NCBI RefSeq assembly: GCF_046630445.1 | Contig: NC_092333.1 | Span: forward strand, 518,501 to 582,500 | Source: Rutidosis leptorrhynchoides | Taxonomy: Eukaryota > Streptophyta > Magnoliopsida > Asterales > Asteraceae | Length of the DNA stretch: 64,000 nt | Reading direction: 5' to 3' | Shown here: positions 35,701-49,122 of the stretch, piece after piece | Numbering within the stretch: position 1 is the first letter of the stretch | Layout of the letters: every line of letters starts with the position of its first letter | Program-made: the position numbers and the translations under genes | Notes under the pieces: generated by a model | Databases searched by the model: none | What the model saw: only the letters and a program-made list of their open reading frames with translations | What the model was told of the DNA's origin: nothing

Positions 35701-36360
35701 AATTTCTCATAATTAATTTGTTTGTTTCTAACAAATTTTATTTTGTCCAATGTTTTCTTCATTATGCCACTTGTTGGATTCTGATAAGTCAAAATCCAAA
35801 TATGAAATTGAATGAAAATGGTTATTCTGTGGTGAACGGATTCATATATCTGTGGATGTAAGTAGGATAGTAAATGACCGTTGAATCAGATTCGAAGAAT
35901 GTACAGTGTAACTTATTAATGTGAAACTAAATATTCCCCGGGTATTACCTACCCGTTAAAATATTTTCACCATTAATAGTTTGTACCAAAGAATTTTTAA
36001 TTACAATCTTTATGAAAATATAATTACATATATATTTTCTTCAGATTGTAATCATGGATTTAATGAGTTAATATAATATTAATCTCATTTGATTTTCCGT
36101 TAGAACTAGAATACATAATCTCTAAAACATTAGAGATTACATAATCGCCATGAAGAACGAAGATAATTGATGTAGAATGATACGTAGAACGATGATTATA
36201 CTCGAGGTACAGAATGAGATGTTGAGGCATGGATTGTTGATGGTACTAGTGCTGTTTATTGATGGTACTGCTGGTACCGATGATGTTGCTGAAGCTGGTA
36301 AATTTTGCACCATATTCTCCAAAATCATTTCCCAGGCGCGAAGCTCGTTGACTTCTTCGA

Positions 36361-36714
36361 TTACTCCGGGATGATTGGCGGTTGGAACAAGAGGGTAAAT
36401 AAGGTTTGAATTGGAGATAGTATATAATCATGGCGAGATATTCGGGAAATGAAGGTGAAAATAGTGTTTCGGATTGGTTCGCCGGTGAGTGCTTCATGTT
36501 CATCGCCAAGAGGTGAATTTGGTTGGTGAAAAGGATCACCTTCTTCTTGTCTCCATTGGTTAAGCCGACTACGAATCCATCCCCAATTCATCCAGAATTG
36601 ATGATGGCTAATTGGTTGATCCATTCCGGTTACACTGCTTTCGGAGCTTAGGTAGAAATCCATATTGATATAGCTATCGGAATCCGAGGAATTTGAACTA
36701 GTTGTGAGTTCCAT
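36361..36714 (-). CDS. Conserved small ORF of element D
   Basis: 117 residues, first frame after the primer site. Ser/Asp-rich start (SNSSDSDSYINMDFYLSSES), then VTGMDQPISHHQFW, a WIRSRLNQWRQEEGDPFH helix and RNTIFTFISRISRHD. The ORF at 52,763-53,065 in C shares this layout and many residues. Function unknown. Confidence 0.45.
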   Translation of the reverse strand: MELTTSSNSSDSDSYINMDFYLSSESSVTGMDQPISHHQFWMNWGWIRSRLNQWRQEEGDPFHQPNSPLGDEHEALTGEPIRNTIFTFISRISRHDYILSPIQTLFTLLFQPPIIPE

Positions 36715-37104
36715 CTTGTACGGTTAGATAAAGGGTTTTCGATATGAAATGATTTTCGGATATCGGATGATATTCTAATTACATAGAATACTTATGTATA
36801 TAGTACTGAAGATTTCGTAGACTACGGAGGAATTTACGGCATATGACAGGCAAGTCTACAATAACAGATACGCTAAGATATGAATTATCAGATACGCTAA
36901 GATATGAATTTTGTCTATACACTATTCATGCAGTTAATGCAGTAAAACGTGTCTAGACTAAGAATGATAAGCAGGTAATTTTCGACAAGAAATGATAAGC
37001 AAAACTTTTGACATGCAGACACGGTCGAAGTCCAGACTCACTAATGCATCTTAACGACTATCAGTTAGACACACTAATGCAAGACCTGGTTCGCTAAGAC
37101 CACC

Positions 37105-37116
37105 GCTATGATACCA
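37105..37116 (-). other. Primer binding site of element D
   Basis: Minus-strand TGGTATCATAGC, one base from the canonical Met-tRNA complement, just inside the LTR edge at 37,119. Confidence 0.8.
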
Positions 37117-37118
37117 AC

Positions 37119-39714
37119 TTTAACGACCCGTTCATATTGATTATAAACGTTTCATATCAATTGATTTCATTGCGAGGTATTTGACCTCTATAGTCTATAT
37201 GATATATTTTACAAACATTGCATTCGTTTTTAAAAGACAAACTTTCATTACATCGAAAGTTGACGGCATGCATATCATTTCATAATATATCCAGACTATA
37301 AATGACTTAATAATAATCTTATTGAACTCAACGACTCGAATGCAACGTCTTTTGAAATATGCCATGAATGACTCCAAGTAATATCTCTAAAATGAGCAAA
37401 TGCACAGAGGAAGATTTCCTTAATACCTGAGAATAAACATGCTTTAAAGTGTCAACCAAAAGGTTGGTGAGTTCATTAGTTTATCATAATTAATCATTTT
37501 CAATAATATAATAGACCACAAGATACTCATATTTCGAAAACAATCTGTGCAGGTCTACTCACTGCTGTAAAATCATTCATATGAAGAACACCGAAATCTC
37601 ACCAACGGTAGCTAATGCATCGTGCAATGCAAAAATTTCTCACCGAGGGTAACTAATGCTAAACAATTGGTAGCTAATGCATCGTGCAATGCAAAAATTT
37701 CTCACCGAGGGTAGCTAATACTAAACAATCTCATCAACGGTAGCTAATGCATCGTGCAATGCAAAAATTTCTCACCGAGGGTAGCTAATGCTACATAATT
37801 TCATCAATGGTAGCTAATGCATCGTGCAATGCAAAAATTTCTAACCGAGGGTAGCTAAAACGGTAGCTAATGCATCGTGCAATGCAAAAATTTCTCACCG
37901 ATAGTAGTTACTAAATCGAACCATTTCGGTAGCTAATGCATTGTGCAATGCAAAAATTTCTCACCGATGGTCGATAATACAATCTTTATAGTAATCGAAC
38001 CTCTGAATCCAAATAATTCTATCATAGAATGTAGTTTTGAATACTTGTGTCTATTTCATCAAACATTTATAAAAGCAGTTCATGTATTCTCAGTTCAAAA
38101 ATATATCTCAAAAGCATTTAATAAAACAGTTATAAAAACAGCGCATGTATTCTTAGTCCCAAAAATGTAAAGAGTAAAAGGAAGCAAATGAAACTCACTA
38201 TACGATATTTTGTAGTAAAAATATGCATACGACGGAACTGAACAATGCAAAGTTGGCCTTGGATTCACGAAACCTTCTAAATTGTTTTTCTAAAAAAAAA
38301 TGCTCCAGACGGGACTCGAACCCGCGACCTCCCGTTCACCCGAACTAAACCTAACCAATCCATCTGTTTTGATTTTTCTGATTTACTCTACCTACTAATC
38401 TATAAAACCCGTTTTTAGTTCTCTCCCTATTTCTTCTTCTTCTCCTCAAACCAACTTGACCCAAACATAACTCGATCATAATCATAACACATAGGTTCGT
38501 TTTTAATACTTATGATTGAAACAAAACGATAAGTGGGTGCTTAAAATAAATTAAAACAGAAAAAAATATAAAAAAAATGTAACAGTCAAGATGAATACGT
38601 TGTTGAACTCTAAATCAAATTCGAATTTTAAAGGCGTTTTAGATCAAGACTCCTGAAGGAAAAAGGTTCAAAATCACAATTAGAAAGTTTCTGAATCCTC
38701 CATTGATCCAGAAACATCAAACTGAAAACGAATTTTAAGATGAACAAGTCGTTTGACTTTTTGAATAATAAGTTTGACTTCAAAATGTGAATTCAATTCA
38801 AAGAATTGAATTCTGAAACTTTACAAGTAGTTTAATTAAATATTTTCAAACAGAACTACGTTTATGGAATTTGAAATTTCATTTGGAATGGAGTTGTTGC
38901 TGGAAACGTTCATGAAAGAAAACAGGTTTAGTTTTGTTCTTTTTATTTCTGTTTTTAATTCTTGAATGGAATTAGTAGGGTAATATATAAAGGAACCGTG
39001 CGATTGATACATGTAACAGAAATTGATTTAAGTTGGATTATAGTGATAAAGTCGACAGGATCCCATTCAGATGGAACAAAAAATAAAAGAAAAATATAAT
39101 AAATGTCTGATATCGATTTCTACTGAATTTGGATTCATTCAGTGATTGAATCCTTGATTTGTACGAATTACAGACAGAAAAATCACTAATCTACAGGCTG
39201 AAAACGATTTACAACTGATTATCTAATTTCCTGTATTTATATTTATATAATTATCCATATTTACGTATATATAACTGTTTAAGTAAATATATATCTGTAT
39301 TTTGTGTATCTGTATTTGTATAGCTGTATCGATTATATCTATATATATGTATATTAAATATATAAGGAAAACTTAATAATATTAATTATACATACCTTAA
39401 TTTTTAATATTAATAATGGAACTATTAATAATAATAATAATATATAATCTTGATACTAGTAATAAAATTGATAATAATCCTATTATTAATGTAAATAATA
39501 ATAAAATGTATTGTTTTCTAATAAATATTAATTATAATAACACTAATAATAATTATATTAATTATAATAATATTAGATATTAATAATGATATTAACTATA
39601 TAATGGTAGTAATATTATTATTCATAATATTAATAATACTACTAATTATAATAATATTAATATTTTTTAATGATAATAATAATGTTAATAATATTAATAA
39701 TATAATATTTTATA
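37119..39714 (-). repeat. Right (5') LTR of D, part left of element B
   Basis: Matches the left LTR from TTTAACGACCC through the minisatellite and the tRNA-like module to about 38,900. It then continues into AT-rich (TAATAATA) sequence until element B. The LTR resumes at 60,361-60,996, ending TCGTCACA, which in reverse matches the start of the C LTR (TGTGACGAC...AAATTT). Confidence 0.85.
37605..37972. repeat. Minisatellite in the right LTR of D
   Basis: Six units equivalent, one for one, to those at 31,989-32,355. Confidence 0.9.
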
Positions 39715-42075
39715 TGTAACATCCCGCATTTTTCCGTTAAATTGTTTTTAACGTCCGTCTTTTTATTTTATATAGTGCACTCGTATCTAGATTCATATCT
39801 TTCATTATTTAGCGTTTCTAATATTCATGTTATTTAATTATAACCTCTCTCATTTACTCTAGCGTATTTAAAATAATCGTTTGGTTAAATCACGCACCCG
39901 CTTCAAAGTCGAGGGACTAATGTTGCCAAGTGGGCAAAGAATTGACTAGGTCAACTAGTCAAAGTGCTTCTCCTCCACTCAATCATTCACCTCCCCATCT
40001 CATTTCATACTTCCACTTTTACTCTCAAAAACCCAATTCATTCAATCATCATCTAATTCAAATTTAGGAAGCAAACATCAAAACAAATTACATATTTGGA
40101 ATCCTTGCATCTTCCTCTTCAATTCCATACCAATTTCATCTCATTTGGGTAACTTTCTAAAAACACTAGATTCTTTGTTCTTGATATTTTTTAACTTATA
40201 AAAGTGTTAATTAGTGTCTATGGCTCAAGTCTAACATGAATATATGATTTATATGCTCGATCTTGTTATTTTGATGTAATTAGCTTAAACTTGAAATGGG
40301 TTAGTTTAATCCTTGATTTTGGTTGATTAAATGTTGTTTAAATGTTAAAGTTCATGTATTAAATGTGTTACTAGCATCATTAGCTTCGTTTTGATATGTA
40401 GGTTGATTTAGAAAAGCCTCATTTATAAAATTATTGAATTCATGATTCTTGGTTAGGGTTTGATGAACTTTAAAATGAACTTTTGACGCATTGAATGCTA
40501 TGAAATGTTGTTAGTAAGTGTTTAATTGCAATGTATGTTTAATTACCTACGAAACGGCATATTATATATGTGTATTAAGTTCCCGAATTATCTTATGCAT
40601 TTTATGAACTTGAAACCTTGATGATGAGCGTTAAATGATCATTCAGCGAGAATTCGATTATTTTAAATGATGTTTTTGTTTGATGAAAAGTGTTTAGTTG
40701 TATTCCTCGTCAAAATACCTTTCCAACGATATAAGATACGTGTTTTGAATGTTTACGGTTCATTAGTTATGGTTGTTTGAAGTTGGATTCGTGCATTAAT
40801 CAAAACTGCCAGATTTGCTGAACAGATAGTCTGAGCGTCGCTCAGGGTCATAGAGCGCCGCTCCGGGCCCCAGCTGTCCAAAAATGCACATTTTCGTTTA
40901 ATTCTAACTATGCTACGCACCCCCGATCAACATGAAACTTAGCCAACATGCTTATATATGATTAAAAACCTCAGAAAATAGTTCGGGACCCGACCCGAAC
41001 GTGTTGACTTTTTCGTTGACTTTGACTTCACCAAAGTTGACTTTTTTTCAAACTTAACCAATACTTGTTTAAATCATTCTAATCTTCTTGTATACTTGAT
41101 TCTTTCATGAAACTTGACAACTTGATTCACATGCTTTATAATCGAGTCGTAATGAGACATAGGACTAATTGAACAACTTTGACCAATCGTGTTACCGTTA
41201 TTGATACAACCTACTTGTTTAGGTCAAGACTAGTATTCGTTCTTGCATACGTTTACTTGTGAAGTGCTATTATACTCTTGCACCCAAGGTGAGATCATAG
41301 TCCCAACTTTTCAACAACTTTTATTCTTTTAAATCGTGGGCTGAGAAACATATACATTTCATACTTTTATACATTGAACACAAATACGAATACAAAGATA
41401 CATACGAGTTAGAACAAAAGTCCTCAATCCAATTATCATTAGTTACACTTGCAGGGTGTAAGTGTAAGCGAGTAATTATGTTGTGTGGCCATACGGGTTT
41501 GACGAACCCTCATTCAGACGGTTCGCTACCGTTAGTGAATGAAATATAATGTTATCGGGTATAGTGTAAGTTCTAACACTATAGATTCAAAATTCAGAGG
41601 AAAGATTCAGTTAAGCTTTGGTAATTGGGTGCTCGTGATACAAATGACATTTTTGGAATGTAAACGATTCGGATAATCAATTCATACTAAACCTTGTGGT
41701 TTAATACAATATACTTACTAAACCTATGATTTCACCAACGTTTTCGTTGACAGATTTTCTATGTTTTTCTCAGGTCCTTGAACGATATGTGTTACATGCT
41801 TTCGTTCACTATTTTGACACTTGCTTGGATGTCGAGTATACATGCATTTATGGAGCGTCTTTTGGCTTTACTTTAAATTGTGTCGCATAGGTTTCATTTG
41901 TACTTAAAAACGTTGTATCGTATTAGTCGTTGAACTACTTTTGTAAACTTGAAACATCTTTACATTTGAAATGAATGCGACATGTTTTGGTCAAACGTCA
42001 TTTTAAAGACTTATGACCACGTAACGGGACCTAAGTAGACGGCGCCGTCAATGACGATTTTGTCGGGTCACAACA
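39715..42075 (+). repeat. 5' LTR of element B (2,361 bp)
   Basis: TGTAACATCCCGC...GTCGGGTCACAACA. The inner edge is fixed by the primer site two bases on. A GC-rich palindromic pair lies at about 40,832-40,876. Confidence 0.92.
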
Positions 42076-42077
42076 GA

Positions 42078-42089
42078 TGGTATCAGAGC
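42078..42089 (+). other. Primer binding site of element B
   Basis: TGGTATCAGAGC, the canonical plant initiator-Met-tRNA complement, two bases after the LTR. Confidence 0.92.
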
Positions 42090-42782
42090 TGGTTTAACCT
42101 TAGCCGTAAAGGTAGTCACGCGTCCGGCTATCACGCCGGGCACCCTGAACGGACTATGCTTTTTGGCGGGTTAATCGTAGAGGGGGTTCTCACAGTGTAA
42201 CCTGTGACGAAGCATTGGCTCTTACCCCTTGCGGTCCCTTTGTAGGAGGGTTGGCAGTTTGGCAGAAATGCGGGCCGTAAAATCAATGTCTAAGGTACAC
42301 TCAGTGGTCACCAAGCGGTCAGCTGGAAAGGCATTGGGTGGGTTTCTACCCCATCTGTCGTTACAGATAGTATCAGAGCGTTGGTTGTAGGGATTTAGAG
42401 TTCATTGGTGTCAACCCCGAGTCATAGGGTACATTGGTGAGTCTAGACTACAACCGGCATATAGACTTGAAGTAGGAATTACTTGACAGTTGTGCATTTA
42501 TACTCGAACTCTTCTATCCATATCTAACTCTTATTCCATCTTAATCTCACGTTGTTTAATTTGATTGACACGCCACCTTGACTTTATGAAATAATGTCGA
42601 ATGCACATATAAATTAGGGTAATGCCGGGATTATATTACGGTGACTCATATGGACGTTCCGACTTTATGACATAAAGAATTTAAGGCGAGTCAAGGAAAA
42701 TTTTCTCTTCATCATTATTCCATACCACGATTAGTATTATTGAGAATAATAATCAACGATATTCTTGTGTCTTGAAGGAACA

Positions 42783-43835
42783 ATGCCTCCTCGCCGAGTC
42801 CCACGCAATGAGACTTCCGAACAAGCTCTTCAACGCATGATAGCCACCGCCATAGGTGCGGCTATGGCTAGCCTCTCCTCCAATGACAATAACAACAACC
42901 ACAACCACAACAATCATGGAGCCGGTAATTCAAACGAGGGATGCTCCTACAAAGCTTTCATGGGGTGCAAACCTCATACTTTCGATGGTACTGGAGGACC
43001 GGTTGCTCTCACTCGATGGTTTGAGCAAACGAAAGCCGTTTTTAGCATAAGCGGTTCTCAGGGCTAAGACAAGGTCAAATATTCCACCCACACTTTCGCC
43101 GGTATCGCTCTCACATGGTGGAATACGTATGTGCAATCGGTGGGTACCGATGAAGCCCACGCTCTCTCTTGGGCCAACTTAAAAGAAAAGATGATCACTA
43201 AATACTTTCCGCGCGAAGAGACCCGAAGGCTCGAAAACGAGCTAAGAAGTTTAAGAGCGGCCGGAAATGACCTCAAGGCCTATAATCAACGATTTTTCGA
43301 GCTAGTCTTGATGTGCCCAAACCTCGTGAACCCCGAGTCTCTAAGGGTTGAACTTTACATAGATGGTCTCCTTAAGAGCATCAAACATGGAGTGATGTCA
43401 TCCAAGCCTGCTAACCTACAAGAATCCTTGAAGATGGCCCGCCAATTGATAGAAACGGTGGACGAAATTGAAGTGCCGGCACCTAAGGCCGAGGATAAAT
43501 CGGGTGGCAACAAAAAAAAAGTGGGAAGCTCCCCAATCGAGCAACAACAACAACTTCACCAAGAAGCCCTTCACCTCCGATGGCAAGTAAGGTTATGCGG
43601 ATACCTACCTTATTGTAACAAGTGCTACAAACATCATCTTGGTGAATGTGGCAAACCATTTTGCATGAAATGTCAAAGAAGTGGCCATGTGGCCCACGAT
43701 TGTAGGAATACCGCTCCCGTCGCTCAAAAGGGCCCCAATGCACCAAAAACGGGTGTTTGTTTTGAATGTGGCCAACCGGGTCATTTTAGGAATGCGTGCC
43801 CAGAGAAGAAAGTCAACCCTAATGCACGCGGCTGA
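42783..43835 (+). pseudogene. gag of element B (broken)
   Basis: Starts MPPRRVPRNETSEQ. The capsid region has FDGTGGPVALTRWFEQ, then a TWWNTYVQSVG block and KYFPREETRRLENEL. Two CCHC zinc knuckles close it: CNKCYKHHLGECGKPFC-type and CFECGQPGHFRNAC. It binds and packages element RNA. Not intact. Confidence 0.82.
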
Positions 43836-46300
43836 GCTTTCAACATTAACGCCGAGGAAGCCCGAGATGATAACTAGTCACGGGTACGTTTCTTCTCAAT
43901 AACTCTTATGTTTCTTGCTTATTCAATTCGAGTGTCGATCAATGCTTTGTATCCAAGACTTTGGCTCATACTATTTGCACTCCACCACTTCCCCTAGACA
44001 CTACTTATGCCATTCAAGTGACCAACGGAAAACTATTGCGTGCCGACAAACTTTATTGGGGGATGTACGTTAAACTTTTTGGGTAAGGAATTCGAAATTG
44101 ACTTGAAACCTATAGAACTAGGGAGCTCAAAACCTATTTGTTAAAAAGAAAATGTTTCCCTACGAATGTGTATAGATTTACGTGAACCAAATAATTTCCG
44201 ATTAAGAACCGATATCCTTTTCCTCGTATCAATGACCTCTTGATCAATTACAAGGATCTCGTGTGTATTCCAAAATCGACCTCCATTCCGGTTATCATCA
44301 ATTGAGGGTTGAGGGAGAAGATGTCTCCAAAACCGCTTTCCGAACTCGTTACAGTAGTTATGAATTTCTTTTAGTGTCGTACAGTAACTAAGGCTCCGTC
44401 CGTATTTATGGATCCTATGAATCGCGTATGTAAACTTACCTAGACAAATCCGTCAACATATCCATAGGTGATGTCTTAACCTATTCAATTCAAGTAAAGA
44501 AGAAAATGAACGACATCTCTGTCTCACGCTCGAGCTCTTGAGAAAAGAGCAACTCTACGCCAATTTCTCCAAGTGTAAATTTTAGTTAAATGCAGTTCAT
44601 TTTTCTAAACCATGTTTTTAGTGGTCAAGATATTAAAGTAGATCTCGTAAAGATCGAAGTTACACGTAATCGGAAAACCCTCACTACTCTGACTTGTATT
44701 CGTAAAATCTTGGATCTCGCCGGTTATTACCGGAGACTCATTTCCGACTTTTTCCATATTGCTCGTCCTTTAACCTCGTTAACTCACTAAGGGAAAAATT
44801 TAACCTCTCCGTGTCCGAACCTCGAACGTAATTATCCACACCAACCTTACTATCCAAATTCGTGTAGCACAAGATGGAACTTAAATATGGAAATATTTCT
44901 ATGTGAACGCCTGAAAGGCATCCTCTTTCGACTCGAAATCAAGGAAACTGAAATTCGTTACATTCGTATGAAGAATTGGAATACTTAATTACGGACCCGA
45001 TCAATCTTCTCATCACCACGTACCACGTTACATAACTCTGTTATTTCACTGTTACCGTCTAATATTACTGGAACCTAAGATAACACACAATCCAAGGATA
45101 CCTCTTTCTTCTTTGACTTATCGTCCTTATGTTTCCGAAATATGGCCAACTACTACTCAACTCCGAACTATACAACTACGTGTACTATCTCATTCCCACC
45201 AAGTCTCAACATTTGGCCACAAGATGCGTAATATGGCTACATCAAGATGAAAACTCATCCTATTTTAAATTCTCATTTCGCTCCTATTTTTTTTCTTTTT
45301 CTTTTCACTCGTACTTCCGTATAAGGAAACCTTTTATCTAAATTCTCAAGGGAAAGAGAGACTCTTCGCGTATTACTAGTATTCGCCACGAGGGTGAATA
45401 GCCCTGACGAACATTTTCTATAGTCGATAAGAAACTTTTTCCAACAAACGTTTTCGAGCCCTAACTAACTTGCTCAAACATATCTTAAAAAAAAATTCTA
45501 TTCCAACACGGTGTACCATTGCCAATTATCTCGGATCAGAATGCTCATTTCATTTCTAGATTTACAAGAAGCCTGGGGAACACATTTAGACATGAGTACC
45601 GCGTATCATCCACAACCCTACAGACCAAGCAAAAGTACGATTCAAATCTTGGAAAGACATGTTACAAACTTGTATTATTGCCTTTAGTTATTTCCTCTTA
45701 CAACAGTAGTTACCACTCGTGTATTAACGCCGCACTTTTCGAAATCTTATATGACCGCAAATGTTGCTCTCTTATTCGTTGGACTGAAGTAGGTGACAAG
45801 TAAATCACCGGATCCGAACTCATTCAAGAAATAACCGTTAAGGTCGTTCAAGTCCGAGAAGGGCTCAAGACGGCCCGTAGTCGCCAAAAGGGCTATGCCG
45901 ATGTTAGACGTAAACCTCTCGAACTCCAAGTGAGTGACCGCGTAATATTGAAAAGTCACACCTTGGAAAGGTGTATATTCGTTCTGGGAACTAGGAAAGT
46001 TAAATCCGCGATATTGATCCTTTTGAAATCTTGGGGCGTATTGGACCCGCTACATACCGTTTAGATCTTCCGACCCAATTAGGTTCCCGTCTATCTTACA
46101 TTCCATGTATCAAACTTTGAGAAGTGTTCTGCGGAACAGGAACTTGTTATTTCTTTTAGATGAACTTACTATTGATGACAAACTCCACTTCATGGGAATG
46201 CCGACTGTTAAAGTTCGTGGGAATGCCCAAGGACGTATCTTCACTTATTCGTAGAATTGACAACGCAAGGTCTCGAGGAAGAGACATCATTGCTTCCAAC
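43836..46300 (+). pseudogene. Decayed pol of element B
   Basis: Traces, in order: an aspartic-protease-like stretch after gag, RT palm-like residues [13 protein letters not shown] near 44,270, RNase H-like remains, and an integrase trace (NAHFISRF, then GNTFRHEY) near 45,540-45,700. Many breaks; no long frame remains. Confidence 0.72.
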
Positions 46301-46301
46301 T

Positions 46302-46338
46302 AAATTTCGGGACGAAATTTCTTTTAAGGTGTGGGTAA
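46302..46338 (+). other. Palindrome and polypurine-like stretch before the 3' LTR of B
   Basis: AAATTTCGGGACGAAATTT (46,302-46,320, 8-bp arms) followed by a purine-rich AAGGTGTGGGTAA next to the LTR. The same layout precedes the 3' LTRs of E (8,318), C (56,677) and D (33,324, reversed). Confidence 0.75.
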
Positions 46339-48675
46339 TGTAATATCCCGCATATTTCCGTTAAATTATTTTTAACGTCCGTCTTTTTATTTTATATAGT
46401 ACACTCGTATCTAGATTCGTATCTTCCATTATTTAGCGTTTCGAATATTTATGTTATTTAATTATAACCTCTCTCGTTTACTCTAGCGTATTTAAAATAA
46501 TCATTTGGTTAAATCACGCACCCGCTTCAAAGTCGAGGGACTAATGTTGCCAAGTGGGCAAAGAATTGACTAGGTCAACTAGTCAAAGTGCTTCTCCTCC
46601 ACTCAATCATTCACCTCCCCATCTCATTTCATACTTCCACTTTTACTCTCAAAAACCCAATTCATTCAATCATCATCTAATTCGGATTTAGGAAGCAAAC
46701 ATCAAAACAAATTACATATTTAGAATCCTTGCATCTTCTTCTTCAATTCCATACCAATTTCATCTCATTTGGGTAACCTTCTAAAAACACTAGATTCTTT
46801 GTTCTTGATATTTTTTTAACTTATAAAAGTATTAATTAGTGTCTATGGCTCAAGTCTAACATGAATATATGATTTATATGCTCGATCTTGTTATTTTGAT
46901 GTAATTAGCTTAAACTTGAAATGGGTTAGTTTAATCCTTGATCTTGGTTGATTAAATGTTGTTTAAATGTTAAAGTTCATGTATTAAATGTGTTACTAGC
47001 ATCATTAGCTTCGTTTTGGTATGTAGGTTGATTTAGAAAAGCCTCATTTACAAAATTGTTGAATTCATGATTCTTGGTTAGGGTTTGATGAACTTTAAAA
47101 TGAACTTTTGATGCATTGAATGCTATAAAATGTTATTAGTAAGTGTTTAGTTGCAATGTATGTTTAATTACCTACGAAACGGCATATTATATATGTGTAT
47201 TAAGTTCCCGAATCATCTTATGCATTTTATGAACTTGAAACCTTGATGATGAGCGTTAAATGATCATTCAGCGAGCATTCGATTATTTTAAATGATGTTT
47301 TTGTTTGATGAAAAGTATTTAGTTGTATTCCTAGTCAAAATACCTTTCCAACGATATCAGATACGTGTTTTGAATGTTTACGGTTCATTAGTTATGGTTG
47401 TTTGAAGTTGGATTCGTGCATTAATCAAAACTGCCAGATTTGCTGAACAGATAGTCTGAGCGCCGTTCAGGGTCTTGGAGCGCTGCTCCGGGCCTCGGTT
47501 GTCCAAAAATGCACATTTTCGTTTAATTCTAACTATGCTACGCACCCCCGATCAACATGAAACTTGGCCAACATGCTTATATATGATTAAAAACCTCAGA
47601 AAAATAGTTCGGGACCCGACCCGAACGTGTTGACTTTTTCATTGACTTTGACTTAACCAAAGTTGACTTTTGTTCAAACTTAACCAATACTTGTTTAAAC
47701 CGTTCTAATCTTCTTGTATACTTGATTCTTGCATGAAACTTGACAACTTGATTCACATGCTTTATAATCGAGTCGTAATGAGCCATAGGACTAATTGAAC
47801 AACTTTGACCAATCGTGTTAACGTTATTGATACAACTTACTTGTTTAGGTCAAGACTAGTATTCGTTCTTGCGTACGTTTACTTGTGAAGTACTATTATA
47901 CTCTTGCACTCAAGGTGAGATCATAGTCCCACCTTTTCAACAACTTTTATTCTTTTAAATCGTGGGCTGAGAAACATATACATTTCATACTTTTATACAT
48001 TGAACACAAATACGAATACAAAGTTACATACGAGTTAGAACAAAAGTCCTCAATCCAATTATCATTAGTTACAATTTCAGGGTGTAAGTGTAAGCGAGTA
48101 ATTATGTTGTGTGGCCATACGGGTTTGACGAACCCTCATTCAGACGGTTCGCTACCGTTAGTGAATGAAATATAATTTTATCGGGTATAGTGTAAGTTCT
48201 AACACTATAGATTCAAAATTCAAAGGAAAGATTCAGTTAAGCTTTGGTAATTGGGTGCTCGTGATACAAATGACATTTTTGAAATGTAAACGATTCGGAT
48301 AATCAATTCATACTAAACTTTGTGGTTCAATACAATATACTTACTAAACCAATGATTTCACCAACATTTTCGTTGACAAATTTTCTATGTTTTGCTCAGG
48401 TCCTTGAACGATATATGTTACATGCTTCCGCTCACTATTTTGATACTTGCTTGGATGTCGAGTATACATGCATTTATGGAGCGTCTTTTGGCTTTACTTT
48501 AAATTGTGTCGCATAGGTTTCATTTGTACTTAAAAACGTTGTATCGTATTAGTCGTTGAACTACTTTTGTAAACTTGAAACATCTTTACATTTGAAATGA
48601 ATGCGACATGTTTTGGTCAAACGTCATTTTAAAGACTTATGACCACGTAACGGGACCTAAGTAGACGGCGCCGTC
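46339..48675 (+). repeat. 3' LTR of element B, main part
   Basis: Collinear with the 5' LTR. Its last 26 bp (60,330-60,355) lie beyond element C, which duplicated CCGTC on entry. Confidence 0.92.
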
Positions 48676-49081
48676 TGTGACGACCCGGAAATTTTCGACC
48701 AAATTTAAACTTAATTCGTATTTGATTTCGACACGATGAGCAAAGTTAGTAATATTGAGTAACAAAGTTTGTAAACTATAGTCATAATATCATTTGACCT
48801 TTGACTACTCCCGAACGATTCACGAACAACTAATTTGTAAATAGATATATATAAATTGTTATATTATTAATATTACTAATAATATTGTTATCATTAAAAT
48901 TAATATTATGATTATTATCATTAATAAAATAATAATTATCATTCTATTATTAAATATTATTATTATTAATATCATTATTATAATTAATTATTGGTATTAT
49001 TATTAAATAAATTATTATTATTATTATCACTAATATAATTTATATCATTTGCAATATTATTACTAGTATCATTAATAGTTC

Positions 49082-49122
<41 letters not shown>

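Larger units (their letters stand above)
33307..37118 (-). other. Interior of element D
   Basis: 3.8 kb without recognisable gag, RT or integrase. Small frames at 36,361-36,714, 34,639-34,977 and 34,208-34,459 (all minus) resemble frames in the interior of C. The 19-bp palindrome AAATTTCGTCCCGAAATTT lies at 33,324-33,342 next to the 3' LTR. The 35,235-35,510 stretch matches the LTR of A. Confidence 0.7.
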
